From: Elymus sibiricus
Taxonomy: Eukaryota; Streptophyta; Magnoliopsida; Poales; Poaceae
Assembly: GCA_039707655.1 (NCBI GenBank)
Contig: CM077674.1
Coordinates: 241,043,904 to 241,107,903 of the forward strand
Reading direction: 5' to 3'
DNA length: 64,000 nt
The notes under the pieces: model-generated
Seen by the model: the letters and a program-made list of their open reading frames with translations, nothing else
Database searches by the model: none
What the model was told of the DNA's origin: nothing
Shown: in pieces, positions 47,533 through 59,580 of the stretch
Numbering within the stretch: position 1 is the first letter of the stretch
Layout of the letters: every line of letters starts with the position of its first letter
Position numbers and translations under genes: made by a program

Positions 47533-49804
47533 TTAGTTCTTCTTAACCACCCACATCTGAAGGGGTGGCTTAGAAGCAATAATTCTAAGTGCAGCATCTG
47601 AGAATTTTGGCTTTGAAGCCCTAGCAAATAGCTTCACAGGGGGGTTAGAGTACTCAAACGAATATGCAGAAAAATTCTTCGATTTGTGAACATGATGATT
47701 TGAAGAATAATGCTCATATTCATGAGTCTGATCATTGTAACCCTGCGAGACATGAGTGTTAGTACGATCATATGATGACTTTTGTGTGTATGAAGACTTT
47801 GGTCCATATGAAGCTTTTGCCCTGGTGTCTGTCTTCTTCCCTGGTGGTGTCATGATGACATTCATGGGAAGCTTCTCGAGGCGTCCTTTAGGAACCCAGA
47901 TCTTCTTCATGGGAGGACCATTCCTGTAGTTAGTTCTAATAAACCTGGCAAACACTTCACCATTCGGATTTTTGAATAGTTTATAGTTTGAGTCAAATGA
48001 CTCATCAATGATTATGGGGTTAGCACATGTATAGCCAGATAATGTAGATGGGTCTATTGGGGTTCCCTTTGTGGCAACCCGAGTGGTTTTGGGATACTGC
48101 TCAGGCTTCCAATATGTACCATCAACATTCATGTTTCTTTCGAAACCAATGCCCTCTTTCCTAGGGTTTTGTTTCAGGATCTGTTTCTTGAGGACATCAC
48201 AAAGAGTCTGATGCCCTTTGAGACTCTTATACATGCCTGTCTCAAGAAATGTCTTCAACCTAGCATTCTCATCAGTAATAGCAGTGGCTTCCTCAGATGA
48301 GGGGTTAGTTGCCACATCAATAGTTGAAGATATTGCAATTTCAGAAACAGTGGAGCATTCAGCAGAAGAATTAGCGTTATCACGCTCAAGACATTTCAAG
48401 CAAGGTGGCACAAATTCATCCTGAGCGGTACTGATCTGTTGAGTGAGCAGTGAATCATTTTCTGTTTGAAGATCATCATGAGATGCTCTCAGCTTCTCAA
48501 GCTAGGTTTGGATTCACATTCAGAGTCATCTTCACTTCAGGTTTCAAAGTAGGCAACGCGAGATGTTACCTTAGCGCCTTTAGAGCAGAGTCGTCGTCAT
48601 CATTGGCTTCAGAGTCAGAGACATAGCCATTGTCTTCATTGTTGAAGATAGACTTGGCGACGAATGCTGAAGCTAATGCCAGGCTCGCCACGCCTGAATC
48701 AGACTCCTCCTCTGACTCCTCCACCACCTCCTCAGAAGCAAACTCCTCCTCTGAATCCATTTCCTTACCGATGAATGCACGAGCTTTGCCAGAGGAACTC
48801 CATTTGTGCGATGAAGATTTTGATGAAGACTTTGAGTATTTGTTCTTCTTCTCATCACAGTCATAATCCTTGCTCTTCTTCTTCTTCTTCTTCCTTCATT
48901 CCTTCTCCCATTGAGGACATTCAGCCATGTAGTGGCCTGGCTTCTTGCATTTGTGGCAAGTTCTCTTCTTGTAGTCACGAGTGGAAGCCTCTCCCTTCTT
49001 GGAATCATACTTTGAGGACTTTCCAAAACGGTTCTTCTTGGTGAACTTCTGGAACTTCTTCACTAGCATTGCAAGTTCTCTACCAAAGTCTTCAGGGCCA
49101 TCTGAACTGCAGTCAGAGTCTTTAGATGAAGATACAGCCTTTGCCTTCAGAGCACGGGCACGTCCATTGCTAGGACCATAGATATCTCTCTTCTCAGATA
49201 GCTAGAATTCATGAGTATTGAGCCTCTCAAGAATATCGGCAGGATCTAATTGCTTGAAGTCAGGGCGCTCTTGAATCATCAAAGATAAGGTGTCAAATGA
49301 ACTGTCAAGAGATCTCAATAGCTTCTTCACAACTTCATGCTTGGTGATGTCAGTGGCTCCAAGAGCATGAAGCTCATTGGTGATATCAGTGAGATGATCG
49401 AAGGTGAGCTAAACATTTTCATTCTCGAGCCTCTTGAAGTGATTGAAGAGATTGCGAAGGACATCAATTCGGGAGTCTCGTTGTGATGAGATGCCCTCGT
49501 TAACCTTGGAGAGCCAGTTCTAGACTAGCTTCACAGACTCCAGAGCACTTACACGACCATACTGCCCTTTGGTCAGATGACCACAGATGATGTTCTTGGC
49601 AGTTGAGTCCAATTGCGTGAACCTCTTCACATCAGCAGTGGTGACACCTTCACCGACCTTGGGGACGCTGGTCTTGATGACATACCAGAGGTCATTGTCA
49701 ATGGCTTCAAGATGCATGCGCATCTTATTCTTCCAGTAGGGGTAATCAGTGCCATCGAAGACGGGGCACGCAGCGGAAACCTTGATTATCCCTGCAGTCG
49801 ACAT
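47533..49804 (-). pseudogene. gag: A-prime gag, broken
   Basis: Starts at ATG 49804 (MSTAGIIKVSAACPVFDG). It has the capsid region with several stops (TAG at Trp/Gln positions of A), a CHKCKKPGHYMAEC zinc knuckle near 48920-48965, an acidic segment and a tail ending VVKKN with TAA at 47533-47535. Compared with A, 232 bp are missing at about 48499-48504, between two copies of AGCT, which removes most of the coiled-coil stretch and shifts the frame. Confidence 0.87.
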
Positions 49805-49856
49805 AGCTAAAACTCCAGGTGGTTAAACGGAATCACAAAGAACAAGGGAGCACCTT

Positions 49857-49868
49857 GCTCTGATACCA
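49857..49868 (-). other. Primer binding site, initiator Met tRNA (A-prime)
   Basis: Minus-strand TGGTATCAGAGC, two bases inside the LTR edge as in A. Confidence 0.93.
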
Positions 49869-49870
49869 AT

Positions 49871-51180
49871 TGAAAGTGCTAGTTATCGACTAGAGGGGGT
49901 GAATAAACGATTTTTATGAAAGGCTTCAAAAACAAGCAATGTCTTCAAAGTAAGCGGAAGCAGAGCAAGATCTATCAATGATTATGGATAAGATGAATAG
50001 ATATGGTATGCATAGACATCATACATACATGCATGTGTTGAACATAAACACAAGAAGCATGAAGATAGAACGGTAAACAGATGAATGGCTTCAAGCAATA
50101 TCTTCAAACGCAATCAGGCATGCAAAGGCTTCACAGTATGAAACAGTGAGTAAGGGAGTGAAAGGATAGAACCAGTAGCTCGGGGAAGACAATGATTTGT
50201 TTGACCAGTTCCAACTGCTATGACAGTTGTATGTCTGGTTAGGGAGGCTGAGATTGAACTCAGAAGACCACGTCTTCACCTTATTCCCCTTGAGCTAAGA
50301 CCCGCAGATCTCGCCAAATCACTTTGGTAAGTCTTCAAGGTAGACTTCCAAACCTTCACAGACTTCGTTCACCGGCAATCCACAATGACTCTTGGATGCT
50401 CAGAACGCGATGCCTAACTGGATGGAAGATCACAGTCTTCAAGTGTAATAAGCCTTCGGTTCACTCAGAACAGAATATCTTCAGTGATGCTCAATCACTT
50501 TGGGCTCTGGGTGTTTCGGGTTTGTCCTCGCAAGGATTCTCACTCAAAGGCTTTGGAGGTGGGTTGCTCTCAAACGACAAAAGCCGTGTAGTTCTCTCGG
50601 AGTAGCCACCAACTTATGGTGGAAGGGGGTAGCTATTTATTGCCAGGAGGCAACCCGACATGATTTGTCCAAAATGACCCTGGGTCATTTGGGAACTGAC
50701 ACGTGTCCAATGGTCGAATCCCAACACACGTGGCAGCTTTACTTGGGCTCCAAGCAAAGTTAACTCAACCAGCTCTGGAAGAGGTTTTCTCTCATATGTC
50801 TTCGCTCGAAGACATAGGATTTTAGGTTGAGCATCACGTCAGTTTCTGACTTTGTTTACCTCGACCCCACTTAGCAGTACGGTGGTTCCTATGACTCAAG
50901 AAAGAATAAAATGAAACTACCAAAATACTAAGTCTTCGCGTTCCATTGGCTTCAAGTGAATATCTTCATGAACCATTATCTTCAACATGAATGTCTTCGA
51001 GAACCACCATTGTCTTCAATGTCTTCATACATTTTTAGGGGTCATCTTTGATGGGTAAACTGAGTCAATAGGGACTTCTACCTGTGTTCTCCTGTGAATC
51101 TCACAAACACATTAGTCCCACAACCAAGTTTGTCATCAATACTCCAAAACCAACAAGGGGTGGCACTAGATGCACTTAGA
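49871..51180 (-). repeat. 5' LTR of A-prime
   Basis: Collinear with A's LTRs in reverse. The outer end reads GCACTTAGA where A has GCACTTACA, so the terminal TGT has become TCT. The TATA box has mutated to AATAAATA near 50634-50641. Confidence 0.9.
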
Positions 51181-51351
51181 AGTATACGTGGCTGCCAGGG
51201 CATGGCGCGTGCAGCGGTCGGGGAATGATTTTCCTTAGGAAAGTTGACATTCGTCATGTCTCCTTTTTACCCTTGCGTGGCATAGCTATGGGCGAGTACC
51301 TAAGGAAATTCACATACAAATCCAGCGGGGAGTACCACTTTTGCTCCACAG
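51181..51351. other. Short non-coding segment left of fragment D
   Basis: No gene seen. It ends in TTTTGCTCCACAG, which looks like a 3' splice site immediately before the open frame of D. Confidence 0.4.
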
Positions 51352-51919
51352 GTGGAAGTGAAGGTTTTTTTCCTCTGCCACTTCTGCATTACGGCATTGG
51401 ATAACTCGAAGAAGGACTATGATGAGACCCTCTGGGAGGCCAAGAAGTTGGTGGAGATCGCTTGGAATCAGGAGAAGATCATGGAAGACCTCATGAGGAA
51501 GACCAAGCTTATCCACGAGATCAATGATCGAGTTTAAGGCAACTTCGATGATCTAGTCCGGGAGCATTCCAACCTGAGTGCAGAGCACCAGGCGGCTATG
51601 ACCCAGCTTGGGGAGAGCCTTGCTTCCTTTAGGTTGCACCTTGTTGACCGTTTGCACTTCTCTAGTCGATGTCTGTCTGGTGAGTCTTTTCTCTCGGAGG
51701 AGAAGAACCTTTGTCTGATTTTTCTTTTCTCTTGGAAGAGAAGAACATTTGTCCGGATGTGGGAGCTGAGAATGCCCGATTGGCCGACGCCCTGTCCACT
51801 GTCGCTAATCCAGGACAGTTGGATAGGAGTCTGGCTGTGCTCGAGGACCGACTAGGGCAGACCATCAGCCTGCTAGAGCGATTGAAGTCGGCTGCACAGG
51901 GGGTCTGTACATCCATGTG
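51352..51919 (+). pseudogene. Fragment D, part 1: coiled-coil ORF
   Basis: Open from ATG 51352 with a charged helical region containing YDETLWEAKKLVEIAW and KIMEDLMRKTKLIHEIND, a TAA at 51535-51537, then HSNLSAEHQAAMTQLGESL. Near 51680-51740 the frame changes; a GTGAGT...TTGGAAG stretch could be a small intron, after which ENARLADALSTV and LLERLKSAAQGVC continue to the C insertion at 51919. This kind of coiled-coil protein is common in cereal retroelement gag-like ORFs, but I cannot name the family. It resumes at 60653. Confidence 0.5.
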
Positions 51920-52966
51920 TGATGTAGGGTGGAACCCTAACGGTGTCGATCTTTCATGATTGGAGCGGATCCCGCGATGAACATGAAGAACACGAGGGAA
52001 AACACGAGGGGAAACACGAGAGAAACACTCAAATCAACTAGATTCAGTCACACATGTGCTAGATCCACATACACATAACGAGGTTCACGATCCAAAGTCA
52101 ACAAAAGAGGGTACAAAAGGGTAGTTCTTCCCAATCTGTGAGGAATTAAGGTCTTGACGATCTTGACGATCCTTCCCACGATGGGGGTCTTGAATCCACT
52201 TGAGGGATCTTCTCCGAGGAGGCCTTGATCTCCAATGGAGTAGCGGTACAAGTGGATGAGCAAAGCTCTATCTCCAAAACGAGCTATCACAATGCTAACC
52301 CTAGATAGAGGAGGAAGAGGTCTTTATATAGTGCTAGTACAACTTGGGGCGGAAAAGGAGAGGAAAAAGGGCTAGAGGGCCGAAGTTGCGCAGGCGTCGG
52401 GCCGGATGTCCGGGCTCCAGGCCGGATGTCTGGCGGCTCACGAAGAGCCGGATGTCCGGCGGGTTGGCCGGATGTCCGGGCTGAAGGGGTCAAACTTCTG
52501 TTGCGTACTGTTGGTATGTGCCGGATTTTCGGGCGGGTGCCGGATGTCCGGGCTGCACGGGCCGGATGTCCGGGCGGCCGGCCGGATGTCCGGCGCCTGT
52601 AGCTCATCTGCTGTAGGGGTCGGGCTGCTGCTGTTGTTCCCAGGGGCCGGATGTCCGGGCTTGGGGCCGGATGTCCGGGCCCTGTAGGCCTTCGGCGACC
52701 TTCTTCGATGGTCCTCTTCGTCCGTGGACTTGCCGACTCGTCCATTGTCCCGGGCTTCTCCGAGAGGGTCCTCTTGGTACCTAAGCACACATAGTGTTTT
52801 GGATTGAGGTAGCATCCATGTCTCGCGTGCGTCATATGGGAGTTGTGTAAGGAGTGATGTCACCTCGTTTTCGAAAGCTCTCGCACGTGCTCGAGTCATT
52901 GGTCCTTGTGGCACTTGAGGTGATGTAGATGAGTCCATGGGGATGACCACGGGATGCTCCGCATCA
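51920..52966 (-). repeat. 3' LTR of element C
   Basis: 1047 bp. It contains ten copies of a GCCGGATGTCCGG-type repeat (52397-52680). TATA (TATATAAAG on the minus strand) near 52323-52331. The polypurine tract AAGGGGGGAGA precedes it on the minus strand (52967-52978). Confidence 0.95.
52397..52680. repeat. GCCGGATGTCCGG near-palindrome cluster, 3' LTR of C
   Basis: Ten copies, irregularly spaced 19-80 bp, most followed by GC or GGC. Each core CCGGATGTCCGG is an inverted repeat (CCGGA/TCCGG) around TG. Two copies are mutated (GATGTCTGG and GATTTTCGG). Confidence 0.92.
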
Positions 52967-54155
52967 TCTCCCCCCCTTGGGAAAGATCTGACCTCGGATC
53001 GAAAACCTCAGCACCATGGTAGGGAGAGAGATCCTTGACGTTGAAGATATCGCTCACGTTGTACTTGTCGCGTGGGATGTCGATCTTGTAGGCGTTGTTG
53101 TTGTAGCATGCTAGCACCTTGAAGGGTCCGTCGGCACGTGGTAGGAGCTTGGACTTGCGCTCGTTGGGGAAGCGGTCCTTGCGAAGGTGGAGCCACACAA
53201 GATCTCCAATGTTGAATATCATGGGTTGCTTGTTGATGTTGATCTTGGTCGCGAGGCGATGTACTTGGCGCTCGATGGTGTGCCTTGTATCTTCATGCAG
53301 CTTCTTGAGATAGTTCGCTCGGGCACTCGCGTCCATGTTGATGCGCTCTTGTAGAGGTAGCGGTAGAATGTCCAACGGGGATAGTGGATTGAATCCGTAG
53401 ACGACCTCGAAGGGGGACTTGCCGGTAGTAGAGTGTTGGGCTCGATTGTAGGCGTACTCGGCGATGGGTAAGCATTCCTCCCACTCCTTGATGTTCTTCT
53501 TGATCAACACGCGGAGGAGAGTCGATAGCGTCCGGTTCGTGACCTCCGTTTGGCCGTCGGTTTGTGGATGGTATGCCGAAGAGAATAGGAGCTTGATTCC
53601 GAGCTTGGCGCATAGCGTCTTCCAAAAGTAGCTAAGGAACTTGACGTCGCGGTCCGATACAATAGTCTTTGGCACTCCATGTAGACGCAAGATTTCCCTA
53701 CAAAAGAGATTTGCAACATGTGAAGCATCATCTATCTTGTTGCATGGAATAAAATGTGCCATCTTAGAGAAACGGTCCACAACAACAAATACCGAATCTT
53801 TTCCGTTACGAGTCCTAGGCAAACCAAGCACAAAATCCATACTAATATCTTCCCATGGTTGATATGGAATAGGAAGTGGCATATAGAGACCATGAGATTT
53901 AGCTTTTGACTTAGCTTTGCGGCATGTAGAGCATCGGTTTGTGTAGCGTGAGACGTCACGAAACATCTTGGGCCAAAAGTAGTTCTTGGAGAGCGTAGCA
54001 AATGTCTTGTCGCGTCCAAAATGTCCCATAAGTCCTCCACCGTGAGCCTCTTGCAAAAGCAACAAACGAAGAGAAGACTCGGGGATACAAAGTTTGTTAG
54101 CACGCATAAGATATACATCCTTGATGTAATATCGCTCCCAAGAAATGTGAATCAA
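52896..54155 (-). pseudogene. int: Element C integrase
   Basis: Long open frame of about 420 codons. The zinc-binding HHCC region reads LLLQEAHGGGLMGHFG ... CSTCRKAKS. The DDE core has ISMDFVLGLP, IVSDRDVKFLS and YHPQTDGQTEVTNRTL. The C-terminal GPFKVLACY and YNVSDIFNVKDLSPYHG block is chromoviral. No chromodomain follows; the frame crosses the LTR border at 52966 (GGEMMRSIPW) and stops at 52896-52898 inside the LTR. The catalytic residues are intact, but a TAG at 54192-54194 and a TAA at 55107 separate it from upstream pol. Confidence 0.92.
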
Positions 54156-54191
54156 ACATTTGGCATAAGGAGTAGCAAATGAAACATCATG

Positions 54192-55390
54192 CTAATACAA
54201 GTCTTTAATGTGCTCAAAGCCAATGACATTCAACTCAAGTTGAGTAACCAACATGCATTTGCGGGAAAGAGCGTCCGCCACAACATTTTCCTTACCTTTG
54301 ATATACATGATGACATAAGGAAATGACTCAATGAACTCACTCCACTTGGCATGACGCTTGTTCAATTTAGTTTGACCCTTAAGGTACTTAAGCGTTTCAT
54401 GATCCGTATGGATGACAAATTCACGTGGACGGAGATAATGTTCCCACACATGCAAGACTCTCACTAATGCATATAACTCTTTGTCATAGATGGGGTAATT
54501 AAGGTGCGCGTCGGAGAGCTTCTCACTAAAATATGCAATAGGGCGTTTCTCTTGCATTAACACACCACCAATACCATTACCACTAGCGTCGCAATGCACT
54601 TCAAAAGTTTTATCAAAGTTGGGTAATGCAAGTAATGGGGCATGCGTAAGCAAATTCTTAAGCTCATGAAATACAGCATCTTGAGATGGACCCCAAACAA
54701 ATGGTGCATTCTTCTTACTCAATGCGTGCAATGGGGATGCAATGGTGCTAAAATCCTTCACAAAGCGACGGTAAAATCCTGCTAAGCCAAGGAAACTACG
54801 CACTTGAAGCAAATTGGTTGGTTGTGGCCAAGTTTGAATAGCATCAATCTTAGTTTCATCAATGTGAACACCCTTAGAGGACACAACAAATCCCAAGAAA
54901 ACAAGCTTGTTAACACCGAAAATGCATTTCTCCATGTTAGCATAAAGACGCTCGTTTCTAAGAACTTGCAAAACATCCCTAAGATGCACAACATGATCTT
55001 CAAGAGATTTGCTAAAAACAAGAATATCGTCAAAATAGACCACAACACATATGCCAATGTATTTGCGAAGAACATAATGCATCACACGCATGAAAGTGCT
55101 AGGTGCTTAGGATAAGCCCATAGGCATGACTAGCCATTCATATAAGCCAAATTTGGTTTTGAAAGCAGTTTTCCATTCATCACCTTCTTGGATGCGAATT
55201 TGATAGTAGCCACTTTTAAGATCAATTTTTGAGAAGATAGTGGCTCCACTAAGTTCATCTAGCATATCGTCAAGGCGTGGAATGGGGTATCGATAATGAA
55301 CGGTGATAGCATTTATGGGACGGCAATCGGAACACATGCGAAAACTACCGTCTTTCTTAGGCACAAGAATAACCGGAACGGCACAAGGGC
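54192..55390 (-). pseudogene. pol: Element C reverse transcriptase and RNase H
   Basis: RT blocks: VPKKDGSFRMCSDCRPIN, YPIPRLDDMLDELSGA, FSKIDLKSGYYQIRI, EWLVMPMGLS and the catalytic [11 protein letters not shown]. RNase [37 protein letters not shown] and [12 protein letters not shown] at 55107-55109 falls between GLS and APSTF, and a TAG at 54192-54194 near the end. Otherwise the frame is continuous with integrase. Loss of one base near 55566-55573 puts it out of frame with gag-protease. Confidence 0.92.
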
Positions 55391-58063
55391 TTAGGCTTTC
55401 ACGTACATGTCCATTGTCGATGAGGTGTTGAACTTGCCTTTGAATTTCCTTTGTCTCGTCGGGGTTGACGCGGTATGGTGCCTTGTTCGGTAGAGGTGCG
55501 CCGGGTATGAAGTCAATGCGGTGTTCGATGCCTCGAAGTGGTGGTAGTCCCGGAGGTAGCTCATCGGGGAAACGTCCGCATATTCCTGCAATAAATGAGA
55601 CAACACTAAAGGTAGATGGTGAGAAGTGTTAGTCCTTGCCGCTTCATCTTTGCACAATAGGACATAGTGTAGGACACTAGATGGGTTCTCACACACTTCT
55701 CTCATGTCTCTTTTGGTAGCTAGAAGAACTAGATCTCTCTTATCGCTCATCGTGGAGTCACTCATGTTTGGCTTGTGGCTCTCACTCTCTTTTTGGTGGC
55801 TCGCTCGCTCACTTTTCTCTCCACGATGGGTGGCTGCTTGCTTGTCTGCGATCACTTGACTTGGAGACATTGGTTGAAGAACGAATTCCTTGCCCTTCAT
55901 CTTGAAGCTATAGTAGTTGGTCCGTCCATTGTGGATGACGCCTCGATCATATTGCCATGGTCGTCCAAGTAGGATGTGGCATACGGACATGGGAACCACG
56001 TCACACTCCAAGGTATCTTTGTAGGCGCCGATCTTGAATGATACTTGGACTGTGTGCTCGACTTGAATTGTGCCGGAGTCGCTTAGCCATTGGACCTTGT
56101 AGGGGCGAGGATGCTTCTTCTTGACCAATTGAAGCTTGGAACATAACTCATCACTTGCCAAGTTGTGGCAACTTCCGCCGTCGATGATGACCTTGACGGA
56201 ACGTCCTTGGATGCCCGCCTTGGTATGGAAGATGTGGCAACGTTGGTCTTCATCTTGATGTTGGTGGAGCGTCAAGACCTTGGAGACCACAAGAGCGGGG
56301 CTCGAATCATTGTCGCAAAACACTTGATTATCTTCTTCTGCATTCACTTGTCGGTGCATAGCCACATGCTCGAGGGCTTCCAATTCTTCTTCGCTCATGG
56401 AGTCGTAGGTGCCGTCGTCGTTGAGAATCATTGTTTGTCGAGTTGGGCACTCGAAAGACTTGTGGCCTCGGCCCTTGCAAGTGAAGCACTTGATATCGCT
56501 TGTCTTGTTGGCATCCGTAGGAGTTGTCGATGACGAAGACTTTTGCTTGGAGACGCTTGTAGTATTAGGAAGATGACTCGAAGATGTCGAAGGTTGCTTG
56601 GTGCTTGGCTTGTCGCCGGTACTTGATGTAGCTCGAGTCGTTGAAGGAGGTATCGTTGTCGTTGAAGCTTGAGTGTATGAACCGTAGGTCTTGGAAGAGT
56701 ACTTGGAGTACTTGTAGTCCTCTTGCACTTGTCGCTCCGCCTTGGTTGCTTGGTGCACTAGCTCGAGGAGGTTGGAGTATGGTTGGAAGTCGGCAATCTT
56801 CTTGATAGGATGGTTAAGGCCATTCAAGAAACGCGCCATAGTTTGTTCATCATCTTCCTTGACATTGGCTCGTATCATGGAAACTTCCATTTCTTGATAG
56901 TATTCTTCAACCGTCTTGGTTCCTTGCTTGAGGAGTTGGAGTTTCTTGAAGAGGTCGCGGTTGTAATGTGTAGGCACAAAACGAGCTCGCATGACATCCT
57001 TCATTTGGTTCCATGTCACGATGGGTGGCTCGCCCTTCTCTTGACGCCTTGCGATCACTTGCTCCCACCAAATGAGAACATAGTCTTGGAACTCTAGAGA
57101 TGCCATGGCGATCTTCTTTTCTTCATCGTAGTTGTGAAGGCGAAAAATCTTGTCGACCTTCAATGCCCATGATAGATATTCTTCGGGATCGTTGCCGCCG
57201 TGGAACTTGGGCATGGTGAACTTGAGCTTGCCGTAGCGTTGCTCTTCATTGTGTTGGTGTCGATGGTGATGACGCTCTTGCCGTGGAGGAGGGTCTTGAG
57301 CCGCTTGTTCCTCGTGCTCTGATTGATTAACTTGGCGTTGAGGGCGTGGGATTCTTGCACGGTGCCTCATCTCTTGGCGCTCCTCTTGTTGGGCGGCTTC
57401 CTCTTGTCGCTCTCGTCAGAGGGCCCCTTCTTGTTCGCGCACACGGCGGTTGCGTTCATTGATGGCTCATGTGGCTTCTTGTAGAGCACGTTGGGCTTCA
57501 AGGGCTTGTTCCGCACGATGTTGTTGTTCTTTCCGGAGGGCGTCGCCGTCTTGATTCTCGTGGTGAGCTTGGCGTTGTGGAGCTTGCTCTTGGTCCATTT
57601 GATCCCTAGCTTGTCGATGTAGACGTTCACGTTCCCGGAGGCGGTCTTGTAAACCGTTGCCATGAAATGGGTTTTGTGAAGCTTGGTGATCTTCATGGTC
57701 TTGGCGACGATGCGGACGAGCTCATGGAGGACTTGCAGTCGAAGACGTGTCGGAAGAGTATCGACTTGAATGGCGCCGTCTTGAGGATGACGAAGTGGAA
57801 GAAGAGCGTTTGGCCATCATGGTTCGTATGTCGTCCTTGAGAGATGCCATCGATGTGTCGAAGTAGTCTCTTGTATGTTGCTCGGATTGTCGCAAGTCGG
57901 TGGTGAGTTGGTCAATGCGGTCGCCCAATGCTTCATTCTCTTGATGCAAAGCTCTTTGTGCGCCGAATAGGTGTTGTTTGGTGACGTAGTCGTTCGGTTC
58001 CTCGTCTTGCTCGATGAATAGAGGATTGGAAGAAGTGGTTGGCCTATCCATCATTACAAGCAA
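55391..58063 (-). pseudogene. gag-pro: Element C gag and aspartic protease
   Basis: ATG at 58063. The N-terminal part is a Gln/Glu/Arg-rich coiled coil. A retrotransposon gag domain contains YLSWALKVDKIFRLHNY and MKDVMRARFVPTHYNRDL. A Ser/Thr-rich linker leads to the zinc knuckle CFTCKGRGHKSFEC. The protease has IDGGSCHNLASDELC (D-G-G active site) and HILLGRPWQYD. In-frame TGA at 57722-57724 and 57416-57418 are probable former CGA codons, since the frame on both sides is coherent. After EYADV the frame shifts near 55570, so the last ~60 residues to 55391 are out of frame. Confidence 0.9.
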
Positions 58064-59560
58064 ATATGTGAGTGGAAGAAAGGAAAGAACTAGACCAAAT
58101 GTACTTTATCCGATGTTGAAAATGGATCAATGATCACTCGAAATGGTATTATGGAAATAGCACAATTGGTACCGGATCTTGTCAAATCTCACACCTACAC
58201 AAGTAAAGCTTTTGGTGGAGCTTGGTTAGGATGGTAGCACAAAATTTCTGCAATTTGCAAGTAAGATATCAATAATGTTGAAAAAGATTCACAAGATTGC
58301 AAGTGTAACAAGTAGACCAGTAGCTAAAAGTGTCACACGAAAACACACGCACAGATAGATAAATGGGGTCATGCAACCAAGGAACGAGCTCAAAATGTGG
58401 AATCCACGGAAAATGCTCTTGTTGCACAACACTAGAGAGACGCTAGCACGATTGCTCAATAGGCGGATACGAACTTGTGCACAACCTATAAAGCAAAAAT
58501 GCAACGACTTCTATCCCAAGTAAGCTATATGTATGATTCCCGGTGAACTTGTCACAATGATCCAAGATGATCAAATATGCTATGTAGTGTGGCGATGCTT
58601 TGGCTATTGCTTACAAGCTTGTTGCTCTTTCTCTTTTGCTTAAAAGCTTTCTTTCTTTTGCTCTCGTCCTTTTGGCCACTTATGCGAAATGCTCTCACGA
58701 TGGTAGCAATGATGTATATGCGGGAACACAATTTGGCACAAGATATGATATGAGTATCTATGCACGCTATGATAGCTATGCAGAACGGAATCACTAATGT
58801 GCACAAGAATCATTGCCAGGCAATACTCAAATGGCTAGTCTCGTAGGAAAGCTACGCAAAAGATGGTCTCGAGGTCGCACAATGCAATGGCAAGGAGATG
58901 ACAAAGGTGTCGTCGATGTTACCGTCCTTGCTTACGGTTAGGATATCACGATGGTGGAGATGGTGTTGTCGATGACGAGTCTGAGGCGATGATGAGCGGC
59001 GGCGATGTCGATGTCGAACCGAGCCTAGATAGCCGAAACACACTAGGACACGGAAAACCCACAACTCAAAATCTCAAATAACACAAAGTGGCATAGTGGT
59101 GGTTGGCGGAAGCGGTGATGTAGGGGCTCGAGGGTTGGCGGAAGAATCGGTGGGAAGGGCGAAGATCAAAAGAAACTACGAAGTGTTGGCATGCTAGTGC
59201 ACAGGGGCCAGATGTCCGGGCCTGATGGCCGGATGTCCGGGTCACCGGATGTCCGGGCTGTCGGGCCGGATGTCCGGGGTCTGGATCCTGCGGATGAACT
59301 CGAAGAACAGACGGAAAATTGTGGATTTTAGGACAAAATTCGGGTGAATTTGTGGATGGAATTGGGGAAAAAAAGATGGGGAATGCTAGATCCACTCGAA
59401 ACCAAGCAAATCCATGGATCAAAATCAACAAAATCTCATCAAACTCACAGATCACAAAAAAATTTGGTATGGCTATTTTTGTGGGGATTTTCGAAATTGG
59501 AACAAAACAAACCAAAATCAGGCTAGAAAACTATGGGGAAGGCTCCAAAATCGTGATCAA
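58064..59560 (-). other. Element C 5' untranslated region
   Basis: About 1.5 kb between primer site and gag with no credible frame. It contains four more GCCGGATGTCCGG-type copies (59208-59275), otherwise AT-rich. Confidence 0.6.
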
Positions 59561-59580
59561 CGTGGCTCATGATACCAAGA
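59561..59580 (-). other. Probable primer binding site of element C
   Basis: Minus-strand TTGGTATCATGAGCC directly inside the LTR; TGGTATC matches initiator Met tRNA and then diverges by an extra T. Confidence 0.6.

Larger units (their letters stand above)
38847..51180 (-). mobile_element. Element A-prime: second SIRE/Maximus-like copia copy, 3'-truncated
   Basis: Minus-strand homologue of A with 5' LTR (49871-51180), Met-tRNA primer site, gag, protease, integrase, RT, RNase H, promoter-like leader and the first part of the aORF. It stops inside the aORF at 38847 against LTR X, so the aORF 3' part, polypurine tracts and 3' LTR are missing. A BARE-like solo LTR splits the integrase. The outer flank after 51180 is AGTAT; with the other end lost no duplication can be checked. 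A and A-prime face each other as inverted repeats. Confidence 0.9.

Noticed and set aside
52287..52835. Minus-strand frames in the C LTRs (also 59948-60727) encoding repeated PDIRP-like peptides
   Set aside because: They are translations of the GCCGGATGTCCGG repeat cluster. No start context or known domain; best explained as LTR repeats.
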